Shown: positions 20,601 to 32,408, counted from the stretch's first letter. The stretch is 40,000 nt of DNA from Chondrilla cf. caribensis (GCA_964020155.1 OZ026553.1:535001-575000), one strand, 5' to 3'. Made by a program: numbers and translations. The notes: a model not told the origin generated them from the letters alone.

Positions 20601-23298
20601 CTTCTACAGCAGATTGGCCTCCTTGTTGGCTGAAAAATGCCACCAACCTTATGGCACCACGATGGGATGGCTTCGATGCCATCTGTCCTTTTCCCTACTC
20701 CGATCAACAATCCTATGCATTAGAGGTTCATGATCAAGCCACAACACCATCCCTCAATTCCCCCCCATCCATTGATTTGGTCATCAGTGAATCACATGTG
20801 GCTGTTTAAATGTCCGCCTTTTTTTCTTCTGCTTATAATTATGTATAATACCAAATACTTACATTATGATTTTTTCTGTTTTATTTGCTTTATCCAGTTC
20901 TGTTTCAAGTCTGTCTTTTTCTCATCATATTAATAATAAAAAAAATAAAACAAAAAAAACTAACTAGGAGTATGCAGAAGCATGTACTAACCAGGAGTAT
21001 GTACTAACCAGGAGTGTGTACTAACCAGGAGTGTGTGCTAACCAGGAGTGTATACTAACCAGGAGTGTGTACTAACCAGGAGTTTGTACTAGCCAGGAGT
21101 GTGTACTAGCCAGGAGTGTGTACTAACCAGGAGTGCGTACTACCTAGGAGTGTGTACTAACTGGGAGTGTGTACTAACCAGGAGTGTGTACTAGCCGGGA
21201 GTGTGTACTAACCGGGAGTGTGCACTAACCAGGAGTGTGTACTAACCGGGAGTGTGTACTAACCAGGAGTGCGTACTAACTGGGAGTGTGTACTAACTGG
21301 GAGTGTGTACTAATCGGGAGTGTGTACTAACTAGGAGTGTGTGCTAACCAGGAATGTATACCAACCAGGAGTGTGTACTAACCAGGAGTGTGTACTAACC
21401 AGGAGTGTGTACTAAACAGGAGTGTGTACTAACTGGGAGTGTGTACTAACTGGGAGTGTGTACTAACCAGGAGTGTGTACTAACCAGGAGAGTGTATTAA
21501 CCAGAAGCATGTACTAACCAGGAGTGTGTACTAACCGGGAGTGTGTACTAACCAGGAGTGTGTACTGACCAGGGTACTTACGGAACACATTGTACTGTAG
21601 TGTGTGTCATTGTATATTATCCATGTCCACAGGACATGTTAGTGTGAATGTACTGTCACACTGAACATATGAAATGGTGGTTTTATCTATGTAGGACCAT
21701 CTCACATGCAAATGGGAAGAGTGAGCGGAGTTCAACAAGTGAATGGTGATTTGATTTGAAATTTTAAAATTAACTTTTCCATTTCTTTTTTATTATTTCT
21801 GTTTATGCATGGTTTTGTTTTTATCTCTTTTACTTCCTGTTCTCCAATTTGTGTCTGTACTTCCTGTCCTCTTTATGTGATAATACCTACCTGATCCCTG
21901 ATTTCTGGATCTTTGTTTTCGTCTGCTCACTTCCTGTGTGGTCATTTCCTGTTCTTAGCTCCATCAGTTGCTGTTGATAAGAGACGTCAAGAGCTACTCA
22001 ACTTGATTCCTGCACCACTTATCAATCGATTGAGAGCCGCACACACAGAAGAGGAGAAAAGAAAAGTGCTAAAAATAATTGAGAACTATTTGAAGACTCA
22101 AACACAACAAAGACAACTACAACAGCAGCAGCACTTACAACAACAACAATACCAACAACAACAACAGTTCCGCCAACAACAGCAACAGCTTCAACAACAG
22201 TACTACCAACAACAACAGCATATACAACAACAACAACAGCTCCAACCACAACAGCAACAGCTTCAACAACAACAGCACCAACCACAACAGCAACAGCCTC
22301 AACAACATTTACAAAATATTCTTACTGTGTGGAGAGGAGCTGTGATCATGAAAGAACCGGTAACTGTGTGTATGTGAGTGGGTGTGGGTATGGGTGTGTT
22401 TGTGTGTGGGTTGCATCTACATATGTGTAAGTTCCTGATTCTATGTGTGATTGGATATACTGCACATGTGAATTTATGAGGCATATGTGTATGGCAGTAT
22501 TATATTGATGAAGGTTGGAAACAATATGTATGCTATTTGTTTGCATATTGTTGTTTGCATGTAGGATCAACGTGAGTTAATGGTGTCATGTCAAGCATCA
22601 GCAAAACAAAAATTTTTGCCGATGATGTGAGTTGAACAAGCAAACCTGGAGTGTCGACAATTTGTTCACTTGTTTATTGTTGTTTGTTGTCTTTGTTGTT
22701 TACCTCAGTCATGCTGAAAAATGGCCAAACACTCTGTATTTGTCTTATTACTATCCAAAGAGTATACTGGTATGTTGACCAAATGTCTGTGTGTGTGTGT
22801 GTGTGGGCAGAGAGTGAGGTTCATATATAACTGCCACTTCCTGCTTGTTGTCCTCAGGACCAGCTGCTGGACCGTGTCAAACTTTGTACGGTTAACTTTC
22901 AATTCAATGAGCCAGTTCAGAACATCACTGCCCTCAAGGCCATCACTAGCATGGAGCCCAGGAATGTGAGTGCATTTGATGGACATTAAACAGTAAACTA
23001 CTCCATCCAATTCTTGTTTCTGTTCCCATTTGCCCTTTCTCTCATTCTAGTTCCCATTTTTCCCTGTTCTCATTCCAGTTTGGTGTATTGACCCTCACTC
23101 CTCAGCAAAATGTACTTTGTCCTATCAAGACAATGTTGCTGGTGTGGATCGAAGGGCAATTCTATGGGATTATACCTAGGGACCAGGTAAGGAGCATGTG
23201 GGCAAGCATAGATGGATATCTATTACATGCACGCACACACACACGTACACACGCACACGCACACATGCATACGCACACACGCACGCATACACGTACAT

Positions 23299-23360
<62 letters not shown>

Positions 23361-26300
23361 GCGCGCATATATATGTACATGCTTTTATCTCCCACTCAAC
23401 ACAGGACACTTTCATACGAACATTGGAAGGAATGAAGCAGATAAGAGTAATGCAAGCCAAACAGAATCAAATGTCCGACCTCAATCAGCCTAGCTCAATT
23501 TATGGGATGGGACAAGGGATCTCATCCAATGTTGGAGCTGATATGGGAACAGGAATGGGAACTGATATGGGGACAGGATCTGAAGGTAATGCTACAAGCA
23601 TGCCTTTCTATAATCACGATGGTAATTCATAGGTGTAGGAACTGGGGGGGCAGGGGGGGCATTGACCCCCCAAACTACATAGCAAAATGGGACTTGCAAA
23701 AATGCTAAATTACCTCAAAATGGAGTGATATAATCCTGCTACAACTCATAAACCCAAATTGTAACATTCTAGTAAATTATGATTGAGGAGAAAGAAGATT
23801 TACTGAATTGCCTTCAACAAGCGTGTGCCGAGTTGCCATACATAGCTCCATTATAGTGTGACACGTTTTACTGCATGTGTGAGCATGTTATTGTCATCGG
23901 TGACTCAGATAAGCTGTTTGTGTTTCATCGCCTCAATCAAGTCAATCCGGATGAAATGGCAAGCGAATTTGTTCGCATTGTGGTCTTTATCAAAGCGCAA
24001 TGAGGGAGTATCTGTCTCTGAATTGGACATTGGATTCAGTGCAACGGCCGATCCTGAGCTTGAAATGGAATCACCACCAGTTGCCAATACCAGTACTAAC
24101 ACCCAATTGGAAGGTAATGCCGTCGTTTCTTGCCAAAGTGCATGCTGCACTGACCTACAAGTAGAGAATCAGCCTGCTGATAAAGCATTTTTGGTAACAA
24201 CAAAGCAGCAAGTTGGGAACAAGGAAGAGTATCATTGCCTGAACCCTCAGTGGTACAGGGATTACAAGTGGTTGCACTTTTGTCGGTCAAGAATGAAGCT
24301 ATTATGTTTTTATTGTCTTTTAGCTCATCATGCAAATCCGAATTTGACAAGTTCCACTTGACATTGCGAGACAGCTTTTGTCCAAGAAGGGTACCAGAAC
24401 TGGAAATAAAAATCACCAGCAATCTGATCATGAATTACATCGCAATGCAGTATTCAAGTACGAGAGCTCTAAACAGCCAACAATCACCCAACAAATCAGC
24501 ACCGCAGCCATGAAAGTGATGCAGAAGAATCGCGAGGTGTTACTGAAAGTTCTATTATAAGTCTTCGTTTCTTGTTAAAACAGGGCCTACCAATCAGGGG
24601 TCATACAAATGAAGTGGGCAATCTGTATCAACTCTTGACTCTATGTTCGGAAGACTGTCCACCCTTGTCAAATTGGCTACAAAACCAGCAATACATGTCC
24701 CCCGTCATCATTAATGAAATGATCAAGCTCATGGGGAATGAGTTGCTTTGTCAACTTCTAGTGCAAATACGGGAATCAACATGGTTTGCTATTTTAGCTG
24801 ATGAAACAGCAGATATAGCAAACCATGAGCAACTGTCCTGTTCAATTCGATGGGTTACCAAAGATTATGACATCCACGAGGATTTCGTAGGCTTGGTTCG
24901 TATACCGCACACAACATCGGAAGTTATCACTTCGGCCATCAAGGACATCCTCATTTGCTGCAATCTACCACTCACTTTGTGCAGAGGCCAAGGATATGAT
25001 GGAGCAACCAATATGATGGGCCATTTGAATGGTGTGGGCAAACAAATTCAGTAGGTGGAATCCACAGCAATTGTTGTTCATTGTTTCGCCCATTGCCTGA
25101 ACCTTAGTCTACAGGATGTTTCTAAGAAAACAAACACTGTGAGACAAGCACTCAATCTAATTTGCGAAATATCAAGACTTGTACACTACTCACCCAAACG
25201 AATATTCGTATTTGAACAGTGCAAACAAGATATGGCCCTTCCTGGTACCGGCCTACGACCACTGTGTCCTATCAGATGGACGGTGAGAAATGAAGCCATT
25301 AACGCAGTGCTAAGTAATTATCCAGCACTAATTGAGGCACTGACTCAGATCAGCGAGTCTTCTGATGAATATGGAAGACGTGCAGGAGGCATATTGTCAC
25401 AACTAGAACAGTTTGGATTATATTTTGGGTTGAAGCTTTCCTATTTGATTTTTGGTGCAACTGAGCAAGTATCTTGACTTGACTTGACTTGTTTCTCCTA
25501 ACCCCTGGTGTGGGGTTGTTGAGGCACACATGACTCCTGAACTATCTTCCGTCAGCTCTCCCGGTCTGCTGCAGCCTTCTGGGAGCTAGCAAAAGATAGG
25601 CCCGTCCACTCCTTGATATTATCCTCCCACCTCTTCTTCTGTCTTCCTCTTCTTCTTCCTCCTGGCACCGTGCCTTGCAGGATGGTCTTAGCAAGGCCAT
25701 CTGACCTTGTGACATGGCCATACCAAGTCAGCTTCCTCTTCTTGACGATGGTAAGTAGGTTGTCGTGTGGTCCGATTGTTTATAAAGTATCTAGAGCTTT
25801 ACAATCCAAGAACACTACCATTTCTGAAGCACTTGCTGCAGTAAGAATGGCGGAGAGGTTCTTTGTCAAGACAGAGAACAGATGGTGCTTTTGATATTTT
25901 CTACTCAGCTACTGTGGCTGATGCTCAACAGCACACGGATGCTTTTGTGCTACCACGCTATAGGCGACCTCCTAAGCAAGTGGACAGAGGCAGTGCTCCA
26001 CACAGATTCACCACTGCAGAAGAATACTACTGTGCACAGTACTTTGAAGTACTCGATCTACTGGCAGCAGAAATAGCTCGAAGATCCAACCAGTCATCAT
26101 TGGCTCTGCCGTTGGCAGTTGAAGAGCTTTTGATAGGGTATGCAAACAACAAAGGAGATGACAAAATGATTTCTGAAATTATAGTGGATTCCTACTCCAG
26201 AGATGTAGACATTAAGAAGCTTAAGCGTCAGATTCAGATGTTGCCAGATCTAGCCAGTACTTATGTTACAAGTCAACAATTGAAAAACTTGCAAGTGACA

Positions 26301-29300
26301 AATGTTCACACAGTCGCCAAAATGATGCTCAAAGTTTCAACAGCTCGTGATATGTTCACTGAGGTTTACAAGCTTATTTGTTTGTACTTCGCTATTCCGA
26401 TCACTACTGCAACAGTATAAAGATCATTTTCTGTACTCAGGCGTATCAAAACATACCTACGTAGCACAATGACTGAGGAGAGGCTGAATAATGTCATGCT
26501 TTTACACTGCAACAAAGATCTCTGTGCAGATTTAGATCTAATTGGTATAGCAAAATCATTCATAAGTTGTAATTCACGCAGACAGGGGGTTCTTTGGTAC
26601 TTTTCCATGACATTCTGCATGATATGGTTTTGTATAATTATGTTTAGTACTTATATTGGGTTGTAACGTTTATATTTTGTATTCAAATAATTGTTTTCGT
26701 ATGTAACATGCCGATATGATATGGCCGCTGCCAAATGATTACATATATACTACCTCAATCACACATAATGTTCGCCCCCCCAATGCTGAACATCTTCCTA
26801 CACCTATGTAATTACAACATATCTACATCTGTTGATAGTACATATGTACATAGGTCACTCAAATACATAATATTATTATTATTCTTAATCATAGCCTTGA
26901 ATGTAGATACATACGTCATTCATTAATTCAGTGACTAGAAAGCCATAGATTTCCTGTTATTAAATTTTGTATTGCTGTAGTAGTTAATATAAGGAATGAT
27001 AGAAAACAAGTAGCATCTGTAAAATGTTCATTTATTTTTATTGATAGTGAAGTACAGTGTGTCCATTTTATGGTTTGATAGTTTATCCATATTCTCGATT
27101 TAACTCACTTTTAGTAAGTACTCAAGATATTGCTGAAGAGGATACTATCAGCACTGAGTTTATGTCCTGTTACCGTGAAGCACTCAGAAAACATGGTGCT
27201 GTCACAATTAAAGTCAATCGTGCTGTCTTCATTGGTCCATCAGGGGCTGGGAAGTCCTCACTCAAGCACCTCCTCATTCACAACAAATCCAAGGTAATGA
27301 ACACCAGCACACCTGTGATAGAGGCACCAGATGTGGTGATTGTTGGTGAACACTATGCAGTTAAGGAAGATGGAGAAAGTTCATATTGGAAACTAGTCAC
27401 AGAAAGCTGCTTGAACCAGTCAGTCAAGTGTTGTACAGTGGACAAGCTGTACAAGGAGTGCAAGCAGTACCCCACAGTGATCGCTCAATCAGAGCCAAAT
27501 GTGGAAGACCTTGTGGCTAGTGGTGATAGAGAAGCAGATTCCCCACCAGATGAGCCTTCACATGAGTGGGGAAATACCCCACCTGATAATACAGAGGTGG
27601 GAAGCTCGTTAGAAGTAGCTCGTTCAAAGCTCTTGCAAAAAGTTGGCATCCCAGAAGATCAGATTCATTTGGATAAAGCTAGTTTCCTCCACTTGATAGA
27701 TTCAGGAGGTCAACCAGCTTTCCAGGATGTCCTTCCTCTGCTGTTAGCCATTCCCTGCACTTACGTTCAGGTATTCAATGCTTCCAAAGATTTGGAGGAT
27801 CCTGTCCAGTCCACCTACCGACCACGCGAAGGAGAGGAGTTCACCATTCGGGGCCCTGCTGAGACCCAGTGGGATTTCATTCAGCGTTCACTCAGCAGTA
27901 TGCAGACCATGGCTTACAAGTTCTCCAGTAGGAGTCGTGAGCTCTTCCAAGGTACATGGCCGGAGTTTCGTATCATCATTGCGGGCACCTTTAAAGATCA
28001 AGCAAGCGATCCTCACAGAAGTAAGATTCAAGACAAAATTGAAGGTCTGAGGGTAAAACCTTATTTCAAGCACATCCAGTGGGATCCTCGCGGTGAGGTT
28101 TTCCTCGTTGATAATCTGGTCACCCTGCACAGGAGTGAAGCTGAAGCTGTTGATGATCACCGTTATCTCAATCACCTTCGCAAGTGTGTCACAGGTGACA
28201 GTGCTGCCCTCAAGCTTGATGTACCTCTGATGTGGTTCTTGCTGGAGCTGATCACGCGAAACCTCAGAAAGAAGTTCATCAAGGAAGAAGAATTGAAACA
28301 CTTCTGCCAGAAGCACTGCTACATTGATGAAGATAAGGCCGATGAGCAATTCCGCTGTCTCCTAAATCTGCTTCATGTGCTTGGATTCTATGCACACTTC
28401 AACCTGGATCTACAGTATCTGAAGGACGGTGCAAACTATGTGTGCACCGATGCCACTGCCTTGTACAGTGAAGTCTCAAAGATTCTGGCTTTTCAATATT
28501 CCCCAGCCCAACAGGGTATCACAAAGGAGTTCCAGAGTACAGGCCTCATTACCAGTCCATACATTGCCCTGTTTAAAGAATTGAACATCAGCCCTGATGT
28601 TGATCCAGTCTGGTTCCTGGAGGTCCTCCACCACCTCGGGATAGCCGCAAGACTGAGCCTTGGTCCCCTGTGCAGTCCTCCGTCGTACTTCATTCCCTCC
28701 TCTCTGCCGTATCGAAAGGCAACAGTCCCCAGCTACGGCAGTGTATCACCTCTGTGTATCGCCTTCGTTTGCGAGAGGGACCCGTTCAACACGTACTGCG
28801 ACCTCCCTCGTAGTGTGTTCTGTCGCCTTGTGGTGGAGCTTGCCGATAGAGAATGGAGGGTTATTCCTCAAGAGAGCGATCGTACCTTAATCAAGTTCTC
28901 CTGTCCCAAGACCAGCACCTGTGTGTACTTGATGGAGAAGCCCGGCCACGTGTGCTGCCAGATTGTCCTGAACGAGCCTTTCCCTCTGCACTCCTTGGGT
29001 GATGAAGCTCGTCTTCAAGAAATTCATCGCCACTGCTCTGCCATCCGTAGTCGTGTGGAGGACAACTTCCATCACATCACACAAGAAATATTCGGTGTGA
29101 AATTCCAAGAGATTGCCCAAATTCGACCAGTTTCATCATGCTCTTGTCAATCAGGTCTCCACTACACTGCCCCCATAGAGAATGGAGTGGCTACATGTTG
29201 TCACTGTGGCCTACCCCAGAGCCTGTCTCCTCTCCAGAAAGTGTGGTTTTCACCTCCGACAACCACTGAGGCTAAAGTGAGTCCTTCAACTGACATGTGA

Positions 29301-29862
29301 ACCCTTGAACCATGTTACTATGTGTGTCAATACCTTGTACCTGTAAGGTTTGTCTTTCAAAGCAAGATGGAGTCTCATTCTGGAAGTTAGAAGAATTGCC
29401 AACGTACTCTAATTCTACTTCCAATTCAGATTCTTATTCCACTGGTATGTTTGTATGTTTGTGTGGGAGTGGGTACAAGTATGAAAGTACATAAATGTAA
29501 CAAATCATCTATATGTGCATATTTCAGAGTCAACCAGTGTTCTGCTGCTGATCAAGAGGTGTCCCAACTGCGGCCATGAAGGAACTCCTGAGAAGAAACA
29601 GCAAAATACTGAATCATGTAAGCATATTCACCTGTGCAGTAGTGTGTGTGTCCTGTGTGTGTTTTTTAGCATACAGTACATACGTAGGTGCATTAGGTGG
29701 AGAAACACACCATCACACATGTATGTTACTTTGTATGCTTTCTTTGATATCATACAGCTGGTATATCAGTATTAAATGATCAAGCCTCATCATCAGATAA
29801 TAAATCCCAAGATGAATTTCAAGGTTTGTGTGTACACGTGTATACAGGCATGTAAATGTGTG

Positions 29863-29919
<57 letters not shown>

Positions 29920-30282
29920 GTGTGTGTGTGTATTTGTGTAACTATGCATTTCGTTGTACCTCATACAAATATTCATTTCACTGTTTGATCAATTGCAGAT
30001 AAATGCCCATCAGATGTGGGGATCAATGGGATTGTGGAGCACATTACAGAGTGGTTAGACCTAGCGATGTGGCTTGGTGTTCCCATCCCCAAAGTCAGCT
30101 GCTACAAGGATTCAGCTCTCGGGAGCCAGTATGCTCTGCAATACTGGAGGGATGGAAGGTGTGGAGAGGATTTCCCTACCACCTGGCGATTTCTACTAAA
30201 AACTGTCAAAGATCGTTATGGTTGTCGTGTTGCCCAGCAACTGAAAGATAAAGCTGAAAGTAATGCAACATGGAATGAATAG
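17663..30282 (+). CDS. Gene B: paralogue of gene A (Q-rich, MED25-ACID-like, GTPase-COR, death; 1303 aa, 14 exons)
   Basis: Predicted exons: 17663-17693, 18466-18648, 21695-21745, 21968-22359, 22565-22626, 22709-22769, 22858-22965, 23079-23186, 23405-23621, 27115-29276, 29348-29444, 29528-29617, 29758-29823 and 29999-30282. All AG/GT borders and phases agree, giving 1303 codons plus stop. Domain order is as in gene A: Walker A GPSGAGKS at 445-452 and DSGGQ at 600-604. Exon 12 encodes RCPNCGHEG, a CxxC knuckle that gene A has degraded. Exon 13 is single, not duplicated. The gene is stretched by a retroelement fragment in intron 2 and a hAT transposon in intron 9, yet every visible exon is open, so it may still be expressed. 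Confidence 0.84.
17748..17794. repeat. 47-bp hairpin insertion in gene B intron 1
   Basis: Same hairpin as at 3134-3180, with arms TCATAGACACTCTAAAC and GTTTAGAGTGTCTGTGA and flanks TGGAA/TGGAG. The insertion predates the block duplication. Confidence 0.75.
17817..18175. repeat. Large fold-back element in gene B intron 1
   Basis: Left arm from GAACATTCAACCATTAACGG through TACAAAGATACCCATTCCCA, right arm its complement ending GGCCGTTAATGGTCGAATGTT (18110-18127). The strongest stem is 17896-17940 with 17992-18036. Beyond it, 18132-18175 is an inverted copy of the loop-side sequence around AAGGTATGTCAGTATGG. Gene A intron 1 has only the left arm and loop (about 3200-3390) joined directly to pyrimidine-rich intron sequence, so it lost the right arm by deletion. 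Confidence 0.75.
18213..18299 (+). pseudogene. Decayed exon in gene B intron 1
   Basis: After an AG at 18211-18212, GGACAAACTAACTAATGGG resembles the start of the exon used by gene C at 36308-36394 and continues with the same GGTCTTCCTCCTCAACCCGG stretch. A small deletion brings TAA into the expected frame, and the donor is changed from GTAAGT to CAGTAGT. Skipping it leaves the frame from exon 1 to exon 2 intact, so it was omitted from the gene B model. Confidence 0.65.
18951..19247. repeat. 17-bp minisatellite, gene B intron 2, left part
   Basis: About 17 units of TACTAACCAGGAGTGTG, fairly homogeneous. Interrupted by the retroelement fragment that follows. Confidence 0.95.
19248..20959 (+). 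mobile_element. Decayed non-LTR-type reverse transcriptase fragment inside the minisatellite
   Basis: Broken + strand frames at about 19250-19555, 19595-20137, 20161-20517 and 20591-20809. The first has the reverse transcriptase catalytic box as LWFADDAS and the following [14 protein letters not shown] segment. The third has CICNENF...DHALSC, a CCHC-like cluster, then HNEIRDLTG and DIAARDFW...FFDIKVFN, which looks like a PD-(D/E)XK nuclease core. Reverse transcriptase, then CCHC, then restriction-like nuclease is the order of early-branching non-LTR retrotransposons. It ends in an A-rich tail (AATAAAAAAAATAAAAC..., about 20932-20959) and is 5'-truncated. Frameshifts make it inactive. Confidence 0.75.
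20960..21573. repeat. 17-bp minisatellite, gene B intron 2, right part
   Basis: About 36 more units, with more variants (CTGGGAGT, CCGGGAGT, TAGCCAGG) than the left part. Ends at CCAGGGTACTTACGGAACAC, the same boundary as in genes A and C. Confidence 0.95.
21968..23186 (+). CDS. Gene B exons 4-8: Gln-rich tract and MED25 ACID-like domain
   Basis: Exon 4 encodes [18 protein letters not shown], a longer Gln-rich stretch than in gene A, and [14 protein letters not shown]. Exons 5-8 carry [26 protein letters not shown] (one extra Tyr), [27 protein letters not shown], and [17 protein letters not shown]. Exon 7 is five codons shorter than in A, before the CTVNFQF strand. Landmarks of the activator-interacting domain are unchanged. 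Confidence 0.8.
23230..23380. repeat. (CA)n microsatellite, gene B intron 8
   Basis: CA repeats with CG interruptions, then a pure run and a CGCGCGCATATATATG end. Confidence 0.93.
23628..26808 (+). mobile_element. Degenerate hAT transposon with nested LINE, in gene B intron 9
   Basis: Perfect 14-bp terminal inverted repeats CATAGGTGTAGGAA (23628-23641) and TTCCTACACCTATG (26795-26808), flanked by TAATT on both sides (23623-23627 and 26809-26813). Genes A and C read GGTAATTACAAC here without an insert, which proves the insertion point. Inside is a broken transposase like the ZMYM1/DUF4371 group: a TTF-type zinc-finger segment ([12 protein letters not shown], 24250s), [36 protein letters not shown], and a C-terminal hAT dimerisation region ([15 protein letters not shown] then [14 protein letters not shown]). 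Stops at 25052 and 26418 and several frameshifts make it dead. A 5-bp target duplication fits only some hAT subgroups (hAT5-like), from memory. Confidence 0.88.
25475..25784 (-). mobile_element. 5'-truncated non-LTR retrotransposon nested in the hAT element
   Basis: On the minus strand it reads [19 protein letters not shown], then a Gly/Arg-rich [19 protein letters not shown] stretch, the C-terminal tail of many endonuclease-reverse transcriptase LINE proteins. One TGG to TGA stop is present. The 3' end is a (CAAGT)n tail, seen here as TTGACTTGACTTGACTTG. AAGTATCT occurs exactly at both borders (25467-25474 and 25785-25792), an 8-bp target duplication that interrupts the hAT transposase frame. 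Confidence 0.85.
27115..29276 (+). CDS. Gene B exon 10: Roc-like GTPase, COR-like and Cys-rich domains
   Basis: 2162 nt, exactly the length of gene A exon 10, with no indels seen. Retains [17 protein letters not shown], the GTFKD motif (here AGTFKD), [16 protein letters not shown] and CCHCG. Differences from A are mostly conservative single substitutions clustered in the acidic insert ([18 protein letters not shown]). Such near-identity beside more divergent introns suggests purifying selection or recent gene conversion. Confidence 0.9.
29348..30282 (+). CDS. Gene B exons 11-14: linker and death-like domain
   Basis: Exon 11 (29348-29444) is three codons longer than in A. Exon 12 encodes [15 protein letters not shown], a possible zinc knuckle. 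Exon 14 encodes the death-like domain with [19 protein letters not shown], and [13 protein letters not shown] then AQQLKDK, stop TAG at 30280-30282. Confidence 0.82.
29861..29940. repeat. (GT)n microsatellite, gene B intron 13
   Basis: GT run between the small linker exon and the death-domain exon, paralogous to 11681-11838. Confidence 0.93.
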
Positions 30283-31218
30283 AACAAACAGACTCGCACG
30301 TACACCATGTGTTGTGTGACTGGCTGACCACTACCAACATTTCAATCCATGTCTACATAATGTTATGGTTTCTATTGTGTGTGGAAAACACTGTGAACTG
30401 TGTACCAGTGTATGCATGTACAGGAGTGTGTGTATGCTTGTGTAGCTACATGTTGTTTCTTGAATTTTGTAGAATTTGTACTCACATGCATGTACGTATA
30501 CATATGAAAACATACGTATAATGTGTATAATTTCTACTACTACCTATTATATCGTGTACACATTCATGTTCTAGGTCAACGCATGTTTTACTGCGATTGC
30601 GATTTATCGCATACGCAGTGAACTAGAACACGTAGGAACGAGTCAGCCCTTAAATTGGGGGGCAGTTTGAAAGAGCTCGAGTTGAATAAAGAAAGGTGTG
30701 TTCCTAATGACGCTACCTTCGAACTACTTGATCGAAGATTAAGAGATGCAACTTTAATTTTGTATAGAGACACGTCAAGTGAGGTAAAATGGGGTAGCTA
30801 ACTTCGGAAATTTGATCAAGTTTTCCATGACTAAAACCATAGGTGTTTGAGTATCTGTGCTAAAACAGTTACTTCTGGATACGAGACATTGTCCCCGTGA
30901 GACAAGATGGGATAACTTGGGATAACTTCTGGATAATTTCGACAGCAAGCGCCGTGAAGTTGTAGTCAAATTTTCCAAGTAACCTCATTTTCCCTTACAT
31001 CTATGGTTAAGGTTTAAAATCTTACGAAAGATGTATCAAACGTTTGTTGTTGGTCGTTCTGCACTGTACGGTCCACCGCTCAGACAATGCAGCTTGGTTT
31101 TGTTGTTTACTACTGTCCCACCTTCTACTGTAGCGGTGATATGGAAGAAAAGGATCAATCATGGATACGAGACGTTGTCCTCATGAGACAAGATCGGATA
31201 ACTTGAAAACTCGTGACA
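30283..31218. other. Spacer between gene B and GOT1 remnant
   Basis: Homologous to 12405-13388, including the GCGATTTATCGCATACGCAG block at 30597 and the donor-like AAAGGTGTGTTCC. Gene-sized frames are absent. Confidence 0.65.
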
Positions 31219-31507
31219 ATGTTGGACTTAACTAATATTCAGAGTGAGTAACGAGACATTCTCTTCAATTCGCATCATGGATACTCGCGAAATTCGACTG
31301 GTTCTATTGGATTCTCTTTTAATTATGAAAGTTAATGAAATTATGTACAGTGTATATGGCATGTGTAAATGCATGTGTATATACATTGTGTACATGAGGG
31401 TGTGTTTGATCCCACTTCATTACCAAGCTCCTCGATCACATCATCGTACTCCTCACCCCTCCCTCCAGGTTGCCACAAGACTAGAAGGATCCAGCTCAGC
31501 AGTGTAG
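31219..31507 (+). pseudogene. GOT1 copy 3, internally deleted remnant
   Basis: Exon 1 is intact (31219-31243, MLDLTNIQ plus one base) with donor GTGAGT, and the last exon is intact (31469-31507, [12 protein letters not shown] then stop). Intron 1 sequence breaks off near 31340 and joins directly to intron 4 sequence (TACAGTGTATATGGCATG), removing exons 2-4 and all membrane helices. Splicing the remaining exons would change phase, so no GOT1 product is possible. Confidence 0.88.
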
Positions 31508-31629
31508 ACCAGCTACTCACTGAATGAATGTAGAAGGATAATTTATTGAGGAGTTTTTGGCACAGCCTACCATCTACCATCTTTGTATGTGTACAAATTT
31601 TAATTGTCAAATGCAATAATAATATTATG

Positions 31630-32108
31630 TGTATGTGGGAGATTTGGTGTGTATCAGACCTGTATGTAAGGGATTGGTGTATATCAGAGCTGTATGTGAG
31701 GGATTGGTGTGTATCAGACCTGTATGTGAGAGAATGGTGTGTATCAGACCTGTATGTGAGGGATTGGTGTGTATCAGACCTGTATGTGAGGGAATGGTGT
31801 GTATCAGACCTGTATGTGAGGGAGTGGTGTGTATCAGACCTGTATGTAAGGGATTGGTGTGTATCAGACCTGTATGTGAGGGAGTGGTGTGTATCAGACC
31901 TGTATGTGAGGGATTGGTGTGTATCAGACCTGTATATGAGGGAGTGGTGTGTATCAGACCTGTATGTAAGGGATTGGTGTGTATCAGACCTGTATGTGAG
32001 AGAATGGTGTGTATCAGACCTGTATGTGAGGGATTGGTGTGTATCAGACCTGTATGTGAGGGATTGGTGTGTATCAGACCTGTATATGAGGGATTGGTGT
32101 GTATGGAG
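31630..32108. repeat. 30-bp minisatellite, block 3 (16 units)
   Basis: Same unit as in blocks 1 and 2, with TATGTAAGGG and TATATGAGGG variants. Long open frames on both strands are by-products of the 30-bp period. Confidence 0.96.
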
Positions 32109-32408
32109 GAGTAGTGTCTGGTTAAGCAAGACTAAGTAGTATCTACCCTCATGGGGATTCCCCATACTCGTTGCAGTACTACAAATCGATTTCATGGCCA
32201 GCAATGTTGCATGAATGTATACTTCAATTGTTGTGATGTTACACCATACAGACCATGTAACAAAATTACTTGACCAGGGGATATTTCACTTACACAATAG
32301 CTAACCATATTGAAAGAATATTATATGTACTGTACTACATAATACTGTATATTGATATCATAGCTAACTGAAAAACTAGCCTATAATATCATTCTTACAT
32401 TTCTACTA

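Noticed and set aside
23628..26808. Functional hAT transposase or domesticated gene
   Set aside because: At least two in-frame stops at conserved positions, several frameshifts and a nested LINE insertion.
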